Positions 36,467-46,684 of a stretch of 64,000 nucleotides of DNA are shown piece after piece (within the stretch, counting starts at the first letter, position 1; each line of letters starts with the position of its first letter). The position numbers were made by a program, and so were the translations under genes. The DNA comes from Comamonas testosteroni ATCC 11996 (GTDB taxonomy: Bacteria; Pseudomonadota; Gammaproteobacteria; Burkholderiales; Burkholderiaceae_C). Under the pieces are notes generated by a model. That model searched no databases and had not been told where the DNA came from. It saw nothing but the letters and a program-made list of their open reading frames with translations. The DNA lies in contig NZ_AHIL01000041.1 in NCBI RefSeq assembly GCF_000241525.1, positions 62,001 through 126,000 of the forward strand, in the 5' to 3' direction.

Positions 36467-38308
36467 TTACTTGCTCGCAGGAGCTGCGTTCAGCGAATCC
36501 TGCAAGGCCTTGGCTGGGTCGTCCGAGCCATAGCCGCCCGCATCGGGCGCGGCCGGAGCAGGCTGGCTGCCATCGGCAGGGGCCTCTGGCGCAGCAGAGC
36601 CTTCTTCACCGCCTTCAGGCGCTCCGAAGGGGTTGTCTGCACCATAGCCGCCGCCAGCATCATTGAGCTGGTTGAGCATCTCGTCGCCCACCTTGTTCAT
36701 GTCCACGACCACCGGTTTGTCGAGCGCGCCGGTCACGATGCCGGGGAAGGCGATCAGCACACCCACCATCACCAGCTGAATCAGCACAAAGGGCACGGCA
36801 CCCTTGTAGATCTGCATGGTGGTGACGGGCTCGATGACCTTGTGCGTGACCTTGTCAACGTATTGCTTGTCCGGAGCGACCGAGCGCAGGAAGAACAGTG
36901 CAAAACCGAAGGGCGGATGCATGAACGAGGTCTGCATGTTCACGGCCAGCAGCACGCCGAACCAGATCAGGTCGATGCCCATCTTCTCGGCCACGGGCCC
37001 CAGCAGAGGCACCACGATGAACGAGAGTTCAAAGTAGTCCAGGAAGAAGGCCAGGAAGAATATCATGATGTTGACCACGATCAGGAAACCAACCTGGCCG
37101 CCGGGCAGGCTGGTCAGCAGGTGTTCCACCCACTTGGGGCCGTCGGCGGCCTGGAACACCAGGCTGAAGGTGGTGGCGCCGATCATGATGAACATCACGA
37201 AGCTTGCCAGCTTGGTGGTCGAGGCCAGGGCCTGCTTGAGCAGATCCATGTTCAGGCGTCGGCGGGCAAAACCCATGATCAGTGCTGCCATGGCGCCCAT
37301 GGCGCCGCCTTCGGTGGGAGTCGCAATGCCCAGGAAGATGGTGCCCAGCACCAGGAAGATCAGCAGCAGCGGTGGGATCAGCACAAAGGTCACGCGCTCG
37401 GCCAGCTTGGACAGCAGGCCCAGCTTGAGGACCCGGTTGAGCGCGGCGATCACGAAGGCGATGAAGGTGCCGCCGCACATGGCGGTGACGATCTTCTCGT
37501 CAGTGGCGACTTCGGTGACTTCCTTGCCCTGCCACCAGGTGTGCAGGTCGGCCATATGGCTGGCCAGGAAGATGGCCACGATGGTGGACAGGCCCATCAC
37601 CACGACCAGCGAGGTATAGCCGGAGTTGCCGTTGGACTCGCGGTAGATGCGCGCTTCGGGCGGCAGTGCAGGCACGGTATGGGGCTTGAAGATGGCCAGG
37701 AATGCCACCCAGACCACGTACAGGCCCATGAGCATGAAGCCGGGAATGAAGGCACCCTTGTACATATCGCCCACGCTCTTGCCCAGCTGGTCGGCCATCA
37801 GAATCAGCACCAGCGAGGGTGGGATGATCTGGGCCAGCGTGCCCGAGGCGGCAATCACACCCGATGCCAGGCGGCGGTCATAGCCGTAGCGCAGCATGAT
37901 GGGCAGAGAGATCAGGCCCATGGAGATCACCGAAGCGGCAACCACGCCGGTGGTGGCGGCCAGCAGCGCGCCCACAAAGATCACGGCCAGCGCCAGACCG
38001 CCGCGGATCGGTCCGAACACCTGACCGACAGTGTCGAGCAGGTCCTCTGCCATGCCGGAGCGTTCAAGAATCAGGCCCATCAAGGTGAAGAAAGGCACGG
38101 CCAACAAGGTGTCGTTGGCCATGATGCCAATCAGGCGCTGGGGCAGCCAGGCCATCACGGAGGAGGGAAAGACCCCCAGTTCGATGCCCAGAAAGCCGAA
38201 GGTCAGGCCCGCGGCGCCCAGGCTGAAGGCCACGGGAAAGCCCAGCAGCAAAAAGCAGATCAGCCCCGCAAACATGATGGGGGCGTAGTTGGTAGCGATA
38301 AATTCCAT
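36467..38308 (-). CDS. TRAP transporter large permease (DctM type, chloroaromatic/mannitol group)
   Basis: The 613-residue 12-helix permease starts MEFIATNYAPIMFAGLICF at 38308, with GGGAGA upstream. It belongs to the DctM family (GFPVAFSLGAAGL, PFFTLMGLILERSGMAEDLL, AASGTLAQIIPPSLVLI, LGIATPTEGGAMGAM). The family core is about 430-450 residues; here an inserted segment (about 250-340, around HMADLHTWWQGKEVTEV) and a C-terminal tail add length. The tail (last 60 residues) is Ala/Pro/Gly/Glu-rich low complexity, with two related blocks (GGGYGADNPFG and GGYGSDDPAK). It works with DctQ upstream and, by inference, the two binding proteins. Confidence 0.92.
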   Translation of the reverse strand: MEFIATNYAPIMFAGLICFLLLGFPVAFSLGAAGLTFGFLGIELGVFPSSVMAWLPQRLIGIMANDTLLAVPFFTLMGLILERSGMAEDLLDTVGQVFGPIRGGLALAVIFVGALLAATTGVVAASVISMGLISLPIMLRYGYDRRLASGVIAASGTLAQIIPPSLVLILMADQLGKSVGDMYKGAFIPGFMLMGLYVVWVAFLAIFKPHTVPALPPEARIYRESNGNSGYTSLVVVMGLSTIVAIFLASHMADLHTWWQGKEVTEVATDEKIVTAMCGGTFIAFVIAALNRVLKLGLLSKLAERVTFVLIPPLLLIFLVLGTIFLGIATPTEGGAMGAMAALIMGFARRRLNMDLLKQALASTTKLASFVMFIMIGATTFSLVFQAADGPKWVEHLLTSLPGGQVGFLIVVNIMIFFLAFFLDYFELSFIVVPLLGPVAEKMGIDLIWFGVLLAVNMQTSFMHPPFGFALFFLRSVAPDKQYVDKVTHKVIEPVTTMQIYKGAVPFVLIQLVMVGVLIAFPGIVTGALDKPVVVDMNKVGDEMLNQLNDAGGGYGADNPFGAPEGGEEGSAAPEAPADGSQPAPAAPDAGGYGSDDPAKALQDSLNAAPASK

Positions 38309-38327
38309 CGATTGTCTCCCGCTACCG

Positions 38328-38948
38328 TTATGCCTTGGCCTGGGCGGCCAGCGCCTCAGCCTGCTTGCGATCGGCTTCGGCGCGCAGGGCCTCGGCCAGT
38401 TCTTCCTCGGCGCTCTTGTCGCTGAGCTTGCCCATGGGGTCGGGGCCGTCACCGGTCAGGAAGGCAATGCGCTTGATCAGCTCGGAGATGCCCTGCAGCA
38501 GCAGCAAGGTGATGCCTACAGGAATCGCCGTCCATACGGGCCAACGGATCAGACCGCCGGGGTTGCCCGACATTTCTCCGGACTGGTACATCTGAATCAC
38601 CACCGGCATGCTCAGCCACAGAATGGTCAGGCATAGCGGGGTGAGAAAGAAGGCAAAGCCGACGATGTCGATCCAGACCTGGGCCTTTTTGGACAGACGG
38701 CTGTTGATCACGTCGATGCGCACATGTTCGCGGTGCAGCAGGGTGTAGCCCGCCGCAATCAGAAAGGACCATGCGAACAGATACCACTGGACTTCCAGAA
38801 AGGCATTGGAGCTGGTGTCGAAGGCCTTGCGAACAATGGCGTTGGCGGCGCTGATGAAGGTGGCGGCAAATATCAGCCAGATTGAATATTTGCCGACGAA
38901 GGCGTTGAGCCTGTCGATAGCCCTGGGCAGGGCAAGTAAAGCCTGCAT
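38328..38948 (-). CDS. TRAP transporter small permease (DctQ type)
   Basis: The 206-residue product has four transmembrane helices (about 19-37, 53-70, 94-115, 140-160). Typical DctQ features include NAIVRKAFDTSSNAFLEVQWYLF, which contains the conserved E-W-Q/Y segment, and HVRIDVINSRL. A charged Ala/Glu/Lys tail (last 30 residues) is cytoplasmic. GGAGA precedes the ATG. DctM starts 19 bases after its stop, so the two form an operon. Confidence 0.92.
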   Translation of the reverse strand: MQALLALPRAIDRLNAFVGKYSIWLIFAATFISAANAIVRKAFDTSSNAFLEVQWYLFAWSFLIAAGYTLLHREHVRIDVINSRLSKKAQVWIDIVGFAFFLTPLCLTILWLSMPVVIQMYQSGEMSGNPGGLIRWPVWTAIPVGITLLLLQGISELIKRIAFLTGDGPDPMGKLSDKSAEEELAEALRAEADRKQAEALAAQAKA

Positions 38949-39293
38949 GGTGTCTCCAAAAAGTAGGCCGTGTATGCGTCGCGCTGTTGGGCTGGTAAGC
39001 CTTAGGGCGATCTGAGTTTTTGAACCGAACTGGAGATTCTACGGACGCAGGTATGGTGTTTTTTACAAATACGCACGCAAATGTGGCGCCCGAGCGTCAG
39101 TTGTGTCTGCTATGCGCACGATAGCTGCAAGTGCATGGCTGGTGCCGCTTAGATGATTGTTTTATTGAGGTATTTTTGATTTTTGATGGGCTTTGATGCT
39201 AGTGGGCGCCTGCTGTCGTGGAGGGCGTCTATGTGCTGAAACTAGGGCAAATCCGGAGAGAGTCAAACTGCCTTGAATCCGGTTCAAGACCTC
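38949..39293. other. Intergenic region upstream of dctQM
   Basis: A 345-base gap between dctQ (reading left) and the stop of the GAF-Fis regulator. No gene. AT-rich 39140-39190 is the likely promoter region for the dctQM operon. No confident operator. Confidence 0.45.
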
Positions 39294-40466
39294 TTATTTG
39301 CTGGCCAGCCGGCGATAGAGCGTGGCCCGGCTCAATCCCAGATTGCGGGCTGCCACGGTTACATTCCCGTGAGCCTCCTGCATGGCCTGCTGAATCAGCA
39401 GCAACTCGCTGGTGCGCAGCGGCGTGGCCATGGTATTGGCAGATATTTGCCGGCTGGCTGCGCCGGAACCCGTCATGACGGGGGCGCGCAGCAAGGGGCC
39501 GGCCTGTGCCAGCGCCAGCAGGCGCAGACCGGACCACAGCGGCAGTTGCAGTGGCGTCTCGGGCCGCTGGCGCGCATGCTCGATCAGATGGCTCCAGGGC
39601 AGGGCCAGCAGCTCATGGCTCTGAATGAGCGAATCCTCACCAGGGGCTTGCAGAGGGCGTGGCACCAGTTGCCTGGCCACGGTATTGCTGCCCAGCAATC
39701 TGCCTTCGGCGTCAAACATCATCAGGCCTTCACCCTCCTGGCCCAGCGGCCCGCCTGGCCAGTTCACGCGCAGCAGCAGGGTGTGAGGCAGGGCCCGCAG
39801 CAATCGATCTTCGATGGCGCGTGCACAGCGCAGCGCCAGCAGCAGCAGCTCGGGGCGCTCGGGGACATCAATGCCGGTGATGTCCAGCATGCCCAGGCAT
39901 TCGCCCTGAGGGCCGAATACCGGAGCACCTGCGCAGCTGTAGTCGCGCAGATCGTCAAAAAAATGTTCCTGCCGGTGCAGCCATACCGGGCTGAGCTCGG
40001 CCAGCGTCGCGCCTATGGCCGAGGTGCCCACGCCGCGCTCGGACAGGTCCACGCCGACCCGGCCAACGGCCAGCGCGCGCAGATCGCTGTGGTCGACGGG
40101 GCCTTGCACCTCCAGCGCCAGGCCCTGCGCATCGGTGAGCAGGCAGAAGTAGCGCATGGCGCCCACGGCCGCCACCAGTTGCGTCATGACCGGGCGTGCG
40201 GCCTGCAGCAGCAACTGGTGCCGATCCTGGGCGTGGCGCAGCGCATGAGGTCCAACCGCCTCGAACTCCACTCTTTGCGCGGGATGGCGCCCCTGGGCCA
40301 TGCAGCGCTGCCAGGAGCGCCAGAGCCAGGGGGCAAGGCCAGACGGTATCAGCGCATGGGAGGAGTCCGCCTCCAGCAGCAGCTGCCTGGCCTGGACAAG
40401 GAGGGAGTGGCGTGAACCTGGATGGGCTGCGGCTTGCGCGGATGTGGCGAGGCTGGCGGGCGACAT
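39294..40466 (-). CDS. GAF-Fis transcriptional regulator lacking the AAA+ domain
   Basis: The product has 390 residues. An N-terminal GAF-type sensory region (about 85-230: LLTDAQGLALEVQG, LSERGVGTSAIGATLAELSPVWLHRQEHFF) matches AcoR-like activators that recognise a small molecule. The C-terminal Fis-type HTH (about 350-388: LLIQQAMQEAHGNVTVAARNLGLSRATLYRRL) binds DNA. The central sigma-54-interacting AAA+ ATPase (GESGTGKE, GAFTGA) of AcoR-type activators is absent. The ATG at 40466 (MSPASLATS) is used. It is divergent from coxS across 158 bases and is the likely regulator of the cox operon, acting with sigma-70 or as an anti-activator. Confidence 0.88.
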   Translation of the reverse strand: MSPASLATSAQAAAHPGSRHSLLVQARQLLLEADSSHALIPSGLAPWLWRSWQRCMAQGRHPAQRVEFEAVGPHALRHAQDRHQLLLQAARPVMTQLVAAVGAMRYFCLLTDAQGLALEVQGPVDHSDLRALAVGRVGVDLSERGVGTSAIGATLAELSPVWLHRQEHFFDDLRDYSCAGAPVFGPQGECLGMLDITGIDVPERPELLLLALRCARAIEDRLLRALPHTLLLRVNWPGGPLGQEGEGLMMFDAEGRLLGSNTVARQLVPRPLQAPGEDSLIQSHELLALPWSHLIEHARQRPETPLQLPLWSGLRLLALAQAGPLLRAPVMTGSGAASRQISANTMATPLRTSELLLIQQAMQEAHGNVTVAARNLGLSRATLYRRLASK

Positions 40467-40624
40467 GCGGACTCCGGACAGTGTTTCATTTTGAGAATAT
40501 CTGTGCGTACTGCGCCTGACTTGGGGGTCAACCCTAGCGCCTTGCATCGCGGTAACTGCCCACCATAGAGAGTGAGGTTGTGCTTTGTTACCCAACTCTT
40601 CGGATATAGGCAGGAGGCATCACG

Positions 40625-41095
<471 letters not shown>

Positions 41096-41134
41096 GTCGC
41101 GCATCACAACTACAACTAGAAGAGGAGACACACC

Positions 41135-43522
41135 ATGGGTGCATCTGACTTTTCCAAGCTGCCGCATATCGGCGAGCCCCTTTTGCGTCGCGAGGACGAG
41201 CGCTTTCTGACCGGCGCAGGCCAGTACACGGACGACATCACGCTGGGCGCACAGACCTATGCGGTGTTTGTGCGCTCGCCCCATGCCCATGCCAGGTTGC
41301 GCAGCGTCAACATCGATGCAGCCAAGGCAGCTGAGGGCGTAATCGGTGTTCTCACAGGGGCCGACGTGGCTGCAGCCGGTATCAACGGCCTGCCCTGCGG
41401 CTGGCTGATCACCAGCACTAATGGCGAGCCCATGAAGGAGCCGCCGCACCCGATTCTGGCCCTCGATACTGTGCGCTATGTGGGCGATCAGGTGGCTATG
41501 GTGGTTGCCGAGACCCTGCAGCAGGCACGCGATGCCGCTGAGCTGGTGGAGGTTGACTACGAGGTGCTGCCTGCGGTGGTGAATGTGGCCGATGCAGCGG
41601 GCGGCAAAAAGCCCGGGGCTGTGGTGCACGACATTGCCCCGGACAACCATTGCTACAAATGGGCGATTGGCGACAAGGCGGCTGTGGATGCCGTGTTTGC
41701 GGGCGCGGCCCATGTGACGCGGCTGGACCTGGTCAACAACCGGCTGATCCCCAATGCGATGGAGCCGCGCGTGGCCATCGGCAGCTACAACCGCGCCATG
41801 GATGAGTACACGCTGTACGTGGCCAACCAGAACCCGCATGTGGAGCGGCTGCTGATGACGGCCTTCGTCATGGGTCTGCCGGAGAGCAAGGTGCGCGTGA
41901 TTGCGCCCGATGTGGGTGGAGGCTTCGGCTCCAAGATCTTTCTGTATGCCGAGGATGTCTGCCTGACCTGGGCGGCCAAGAAGCTCAACCGCAATATCAA
42001 GTGGACGGCCGATCGCAGCGAATCCTTCCTGACAGATGCCCACGGCCGCGACCATGTCAGCCATGCCGAGATGGCCATGGATGCCGACGGCAAGTTCCTG
42101 GCCATGCGCGTGCATACCGATGCGAATCTGGGTGCCTATCTGTCCACCTTCGCCAGCGCCGTTCCGACGATTCTTTACGCAACGCTGCTGGCGGGGCAGT
42201 ACACCACGCCGCAGATCCATATCGAGGTCGATGCCTGGTTCACCAACACCTCGCCCGTGGATGCCTACCGGGGCGCAGGCCGCCCCGAGGCCACGTACCT
42301 GCTCGAGCGCCTGGTCAGTCGCTGCGCCTGGGAAATGAATCTGTCCCAGGCCGAAATCCGCCGCCGCAACTTCATCACCAGCTTTCCCTATCAGACGCCG
42401 GTAGCGCTGCAGTACGACATAGGCGACTACAAAGCCTGCATGGATCAGGCCGAGCAACTGGCCGATGTGGCGGGCTTTGCGGCCCGGCGTGCCGCCAGCG
42501 AGGCCAAAGGCCTCAGGCGCGGCCTGGGCTACAGCAGCTATATCGAGGCCTGTGGTCTGGCGCCCAGCAATATTGCCGGGGCACTGGGCGCGCGTGCCGG
42601 CCTGTTCGAGTGCGGCGAGGTGCGCGTCCACCCCACTGGCAGCGTGACGGTGTTCACGGGCTCTCACAGCCACGGTCAGGGGCATGAGACGACTTTTGCC
42701 CAGGTGGTGGCGGCGCGGCTGGGCATTCCCGTCGAGCATGTCGAGATCGTCCATGGCGATACGGGCCGCGTGCCCTTTGGCATGGGAACCTATGGCTCGC
42801 GCTCCATCAGCGTGGGAGGGGCGGCCATCATGAAGGCGCTGGACAAGATCGAGGCCAAGGCCAAGAAGATCGCCGCGCACCTGATGGAGGCCAGCGACGC
42901 CGACATCGATTTCGCGGGAGGCGAGTTCACGGTGCGCGGCACCGACAGAAAGCTGCCGTTTGCCCAGATTGCGCTGACGGCCTATGTGCCGCACAACTAT
43001 CCGCTGGACAAGCTGGAGCCGGGGCTGGACGAGACTGCTTTCTACGACCCCACCAACTTCACCTTCCCGGCCGGCACCTATATCTGCGAGGTCGAGGTGG
43101 ACCTTGCCACGGGCGTGGTGCGCGTCGACCGCTTCAGTGCCGTGGACGATTTCGGCACCATCATCAACCCCATGATCGTGGAGGGTCAGGTTCATGGCGG
43201 ACTGGCCCAGGGGATAGGTCAGGCGCTGCTGGAGAACTGCGTCTACGACCGTGACTCGGGGCAGTTGCTGACCGGCAGTTTCATGGACTACGCCATGCCC
43301 CGCGCCGACGATCTGCCCGACTTCAAGCTGGGCACGGTCTGCACGCCCTGCACCCATAACCCGCTAGGTACCAAGGGCTGCGGCGAGGCCGGGGCCATAG
43401 GCTCGCCGCCTGCCGTGATCAACGCCGTGCTCGATGCACTGCATTCGCTGGGTGTCAAGGATCTGGACATGCCTGCCAGCCCGCACCGCGTGTGGGAGGC
43501 CATCGATGCTGCACGCCCCTGA
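41135..43522 (+). CDS. coxL: Form II CoxL-type molybdenum hydroxylase, large subunit
   Basis: The 795-residue catalytic subunit binds the Mo-molybdopterin cytosine dinucleotide cofactor. The active-site loop reads AYRGAGR (377-383), the form II signature, not AYxCSFR of true aerobic CO dehydrogenase (form I), so CO is unlikely as main substrate. Other family stretches are GGGFGSK (Mo loop), [13 protein letters not shown] and KGCGEAG, with the catalytic Glu751. No signal peptide, so it is cytoplasmic. Substrate unknown; relatives hydroxylate aldehydes, nicotine-like heterocycles or aromatic acids. Confidence 0.94.
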   Translation: MGASDFSKLPHIGEPLLRREDERFLTGAGQYTDDITLGAQTYAVFVRSPHAHARLRSVNIDAAKAAEGVIGVLTGADVAAAGINGLPCGWLITSTNGEPMKEPPHPILALDTVRYVGDQVAMVVAETLQQARDAAELVEVDYEVLPAVVNVADAAGGKKPGAVVHDIAPDNHCYKWAIGDKAAVDAVFAGAAHVTRLDLVNNRLIPNAMEPRVAIGSYNRAMDEYTLYVANQNPHVERLLMTAFVMGLPESKVRVIAPDVGGGFGSKIFLYAEDVCLTWAAKKLNRNIKWTADRSESFLTDAHGRDHVSHAEMAMDADGKFLAMRVHTDANLGAYLSTFASAVPTILYATLLAGQYTTPQIHIEVDAWFTNTSPVDAYRGAGRPEATYLLERLVSRCAWEMNLSQAEIRRRNFITSFPYQTPVALQYDIGDYKACMDQAEQLADVAGFAARRAASEAKGLRRGLGYSSYIEACGLAPSNIAGALGARAGLFECGEVRVHPTGSVTVFTGSHSHGQGHETTFAQVVAARLGIPVEHVEIVHGDTGRVPFGMGTYGSRSISVGGAAIMKALDKIEAKAKKIAAHLMEASDADIDFAGGEFTVRGTDRKLPFAQIALTAYVPHNYPLDKLEPGLDETAFYDPTNFTFPAGTYICEVEVDLATGVVRVDRFSAVDDFGTIINPMIVEGQVHGGLAQGIGQALLENCVYDRDSGQLLTGSFMDYAMPRADDLPDFKLGTVCTPCTHNPLGTKGCGEAGAIGSPPAVINAVLDALHSLGVKDLDMPASPHRVWEAIDAARP

Positions 43523-43568
43523 CCGCTGCCTGAACACACCCGACTGAGAGGAAGAGAGGACAACACAT

Positions 43569-44354
43569 ATGTATGCCTTCAGTTACTCCAATCCCCGGAC
43601 GCTGGATGAGGTGAGCGCTGCCAGCGGCCAGTTTCTGGCCGGCGGCCAGAGCCTGATTCCTTCCATGAAGTTGCGTCTGGCCCAGCCTGGCGCGATTGTG
43701 GATCTCAATCAGGTCGATGGTCTGGCGGGAATCCGCGTCAGCGGCGATCAGGTCGAGATCGGCGCCATGACCCGTCATGCCGATGTCGCGGCCAGCCGTG
43801 AGGTGCAGGCCGCCATTCCAGCGCTGGCCGAACTGGCAGGCGGCATTGGCGATCGGCAGGTGCGCGCGCGCGGCACGATTGGCGGCTCGCTGGCCAACAA
43901 CGACCCTGCGGCCTGCTATCCCAGTGCGGTGCTGGGGCTGGGTGCCACCGTGGTCACGAACTGGCGCGAGATAGCGGCAGACGACTTCTTCCAGGGCATG
44001 TACACCACGGCACTGGAAGAGGGCGAGCTGATCAAGGCCGTGCGCTTTCCGGTGCCCAGAAAGGCGGCCTATATCAAGTTCAAGCAGCCCGCGTCGCGCT
44101 TTGCGCTGGTGGGCGTTTTTGTGGCGCAGACGACGCAGGGCGTGCGTGTGGCCGTGACCGGCGCGGGGCTGTCGGTCTTCCGCCATGCGGGGCTGGAAGC
44201 CGCGCTCAACCAGAGCTTCACGGCCGCTGCGGCGGCTGCGGTGCTGATCGACGACAGCGAACTCAACAGCGATCTGCACGCCAGTGCGCGCTACCGGGCA
44301 CAGCTGATCAGCGTCCTGACGCAGCGGGCGGTGGATCAGATGCTCTCTGCCTGA
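43569..44354 (+). CDS. coxM: FAD-binding subunit of CoxL-type molybdenum hydroxylase
   Basis: The 261-residue medium subunit has an N-terminal FAD-binding PCMH fold (AGGQSLIPSMKLRLAQP, RARGTIGGSLANNDPAACYP) and the C-terminal CODH flavoprotein domain. Both AGGQS and TIGGSLANNDP are the family's pyrophosphate- and isoalloxazine-binding motifs. It completes the trimer with CoxS and CoxL. It follows coxL by 46 bases, with AGAGGA upstream. Confidence 0.94.
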   Translation: MYAFSYSNPRTLDEVSAASGQFLAGGQSLIPSMKLRLAQPGAIVDLNQVDGLAGIRVSGDQVEIGAMTRHADVAASREVQAAIPALAELAGGIGDRQVRARGTIGGSLANNDPAACYPSAVLGLGATVVTNWREIAADDFFQGMYTTALEEGELIKAVRFPVPRKAAYIKFKQPASRFALVGVFVAQTTQGVRVAVTGAGLSVFRHAGLEAALNQSFTAAAAAAVLIDDSELNSDLHASARYRAQLISVLTQRAVDQMLSA

Positions 44355-44428
44355 GCGGCTTGGCCGCTTTCCCCTCTCTCGCTTTGCTAGAGGGGGGCAG
44401 CAGCCTCGCTGCGGGGCGGCCCTTGCTT
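44353..44428 (-). repeat. GC-rich intergenic repeat, copy C (inverted)
   Basis: Read on the minus strand it begins AGCAAGGGCCGCCCCGCAGCGAG-like sequence, then a run of Cs, and ends with AGCGGC...GCCGCTCAGG: the same order as the copies at 11221 and 24721. It lies between coxM and coxD, inside what should be one operon. Confidence 0.65.
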
Positions 44429-44500
44429 GCTGTCTCTTTCTTGCAGAGCGCACTCGCCTGGTTTTGTACTGAATCATGAAGAAAACTGGCTCTGGTCTAT

Positions 44501-45442
44501 ATGGATAAGGTGCAGGCAGCTATGAATACCGAAGTGAAGAGCGCTCTGCAGTCGGTGGATGGGCTGCTCGCCGCCTTGCAGGAGGTGGGTTATTTTGCGG
44601 ACCGGCGTCTGGCCACGGCCGTGTTTCTGGCACTCAGGCTGCAGAGGCCCCTGCTGCTGGAGGGCGAGCCGGGCGTTGGCAAGACTTCGCTGGCCCAGGC
44701 GCTGTCCCAGGTGCTGGAGCGGCAGCTGATCCGGCTGCAGTGCTATGACGGACTGGAGCAGCGCGAAGCGCTGTATGAGTGGAATTACGCGGCGCAGCTG
44801 CTGCATCTGCGCGCGGCCGAGCTGCGGGGCGCGGCGGAGCTGGAAGCGGTCGAGCAGGAGGTCTATCAGCCGCGCTATCTGGTGCGCCGCCCTTTGCTGC
44901 AGGCCCTGCAGGCGCCCGCGCCCGGCGCGGTGCTGCTGATTGACGAGGTGGACCGGGCCGACGAGCCTTTCGAGGCCTTTTTGCTCGAATATCTGGGCGA
45001 GTACCAGGTCAGCATTCCCGAGCTCGGCGTCGTCCGGGCCCAGGTGCCGCCCGTCACCATCCTGACCAGCAATCGCACGCGCGATCTGCATGATGCGGTC
45101 AAGCGCCGCTGCCTCTACCACTGGCTGGACTACCCCGAGCGCGAGCGCGAGCTGGCCATCGTCCAGTCCAAGGTGCCCGAAGCCGGGGCGGCGTTGACCG
45201 AGCAGATCGCCCGTTTTGTGGACCGGCTGCGCAGCCGTCCGTTTGCCGATGCATTCGAGCGCACGCCCGGCATTGCCGAAAGCGTGGAGTGGGCCAAGGC
45301 GCTGGTGGCGCTCGACACCCTGGTCATAGACCCCGAGCTGGTGCACGAGACGGCGGGCATTCTGTTCAAGCAGCGTGAAGACGTGGCGGCGCTCACTCCA
45401 GAGCGTCTGCAGCAATTGCTGGAGCCCGATGCCACAGCCTGA
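44501..45442 (+). CDS. coxD: MoxR-type AAA+ ATPase, CoxD-like
   Basis: The 313-residue AAA+ chaperone has Walker A GEPGVGKTSL and Walker B VLLIDEVDRAD, with a sensor 1 Asn in ILTSNRTRDLHDA. CoxD in Oligotropha carboxidovorans helps mature the sulfido-ligand of the Mo site. It is followed by the VWA-domain gene (coxE), with which it overlaps by 14 bases. Two in-frame starts are possible, ATG 44501 and ATG 44522 (MNTEVKSAL); neither has a strong ribosome binding site. Confidence 0.92.
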   Translation: MDKVQAAMNTEVKSALQSVDGLLAALQEVGYFADRRLATAVFLALRLQRPLLLEGEPGVGKTSLAQALSQVLERQLIRLQCYDGLEQREALYEWNYAAQLLHLRAAELRGAAELEAVEQEVYQPRYLVRRPLLQALQAPAPGAVLLIDEVDRADEPFEAFLLEYLGEYQVSIPELGVVRAQVPPVTILTSNRTRDLHDAVKRRCLYHWLDYPERERELAIVQSKVPEAGAALTEQIARFVDRLRSRPFADAFERTPGIAESVEWAKALVALDTLVIDPELVHETAGILFKQREDVAALTPERLQQLLEPDATA

Positions 45443-46670
45443 GCTGCAAGCGCAGTCGCCAGTCCGACCCGCAAGCGTGAGCTGGTGGGGCGATGCTCGC
45501 AGCGGCAAGCTACCCGTCAATCTGCTGGGGTTTGGCCGAGCCCTGCGCCGCGCGGGGCTGGCGGTGGATGCCGAGCGCCTGGCATTGGCCCAGCAAGGCC
45601 TGATACTGGTGGGCATGAGGCGTGAGGACGTGGCTGCCGCGCTGGAGGCTGTGCTGGTTTCGCGTGAACAGGACCTGGGGGTCTTTCGCGAGCTGTTTGC
45701 GGCCTACTTTCGCAACCCCGAGGTGGCCCAGCAGCTTTTGAGCCAGTTGCTGCCGGGCGCGCCGGAGGCTGCCAGGCCGCGTCACAGGCCGCGTGTGCAG
45801 GAGGCCTTGACGGCGATTCGTGCCGCACAGCAAAAAACCGCGAGCGAGGAGCTGACGCTGGATGCCGCCATGTCGGCCAGCGACCGGCACAGGCTGCAGC
45901 ATGCGGATTTCAATCAGCTCAGTGCCAGCGAGTACCGCCTGGTCCAGCAACTGGCGCGCGATATCCGTTTGCCGCTGCCCAGCTATCGCAGTCGCAGAAG
46001 CGAGTTGCGCGCCTCGGGACTGCGGGTGCACTGGCCCGCCAGCCTGAAAGCTGCGGCAGCCACGGGCGGCGAGCTGGCACTGCTCAAATGGCGCAGGCGC
46101 AAGCGGCTGCCCATGCCCTGGCTGGCGCTGGTCGATGTGTCGGGCTCCATGGAGCGTTATGTGCGTCTGTTGCTGGCATTTCTGCACCAGGCCACCAGCC
46201 CTCGGCGCTATCCGCAGCTGCGCCGCCATGTTTTCAGCATGGGAACCAGCCTGCAGGAGCTCAACCGGGCTTTTGCTCACAGCGACCCCGATGCCATGCT
46301 GGCCCAGCTCAATCGCGACATTGACGATTTCGGCGGCGGTACCTGCCTGGGGGAATGCCTGGCGCAGCTGCGCCGGCAGCAGGCGCGCCATCTGGTGGGC
46401 AGGCGTACCCTGGTGCTGCTGGTCAGCGACGGGCTGGATACCGGCGACAGTGCGCTGCTGGAGCGGGAGCTGCAGTGGCTGGCACGGCACAGCGCGCGCA
46501 TTGTCTGGCTCAACCCCTTGTTGCGCTTTGACGGGTATGCCCCGCTGGCCAAAGGCGCGCAGGTACTGCATCGTCACAGCCATGCCATGCTGGCCGTGCA
46601 CAACCTGCAGTCGTTGCAGCAACTGGCTGCCCACCTTGCGAAGCTGCTGCAGCTGCCGCACCGAGATTGA
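45429..46670 (+). CDS. coxE: VWA domain protein, CoxE-like
   Basis: The 413-residue product has a von Willebrand A domain in its second half with the MIDAS start at Asp236 (DVSGSM) and later SDGLDTGD. It belongs to the CoxE family, which pairs with a MoxR ATPase for cofactor assembly. The N-terminal part is helical and Gln/Arg-rich. The ATG at 45429 overlaps coxD and has GGAG five bases upstream. It is followed by coxG after 14 bases. Confidence 0.92.
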   Translation: MPQPELQAQSPVRPASVSWWGDARSGKLPVNLLGFGRALRRAGLAVDAERLALAQQGLILVGMRREDVAAALEAVLVSREQDLGVFRELFAAYFRNPEVAQQLLSQLLPGAPEAARPRHRPRVQEALTAIRAAQQKTASEELTLDAAMSASDRHRLQHADFNQLSASEYRLVQQLARDIRLPLPSYRSRRSELRASGLRVHWPASLKAAAATGGELALLKWRRRKRLPMPWLALVDVSGSMERYVRLLLAFLHQATSPRRYPQLRRHVFSMGTSLQELNRAFAHSDPDAMLAQLNRDIDDFGGGTCLGECLAQLRRQQARHLVGRRTLVLLVSDGLDTGDSALLERELQWLARHSARIVWLNPLLRFDGYAPLAKGAQVLHRHSHAMLAVHNLQSLQQLAAHLAKLLQLPHRD

Positions 46671-46684
46671 AAAAGGAGAACACC

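Noticed and set aside
40467-40624. Sigma-54 promoter between the regulator and coxS
   Set aside because: I looked for TGGCAC-N5-TTGC; no convincing match. A weak TTGCAT-17-ATAGAG pair exists (40542-40570) but is not enough to call.
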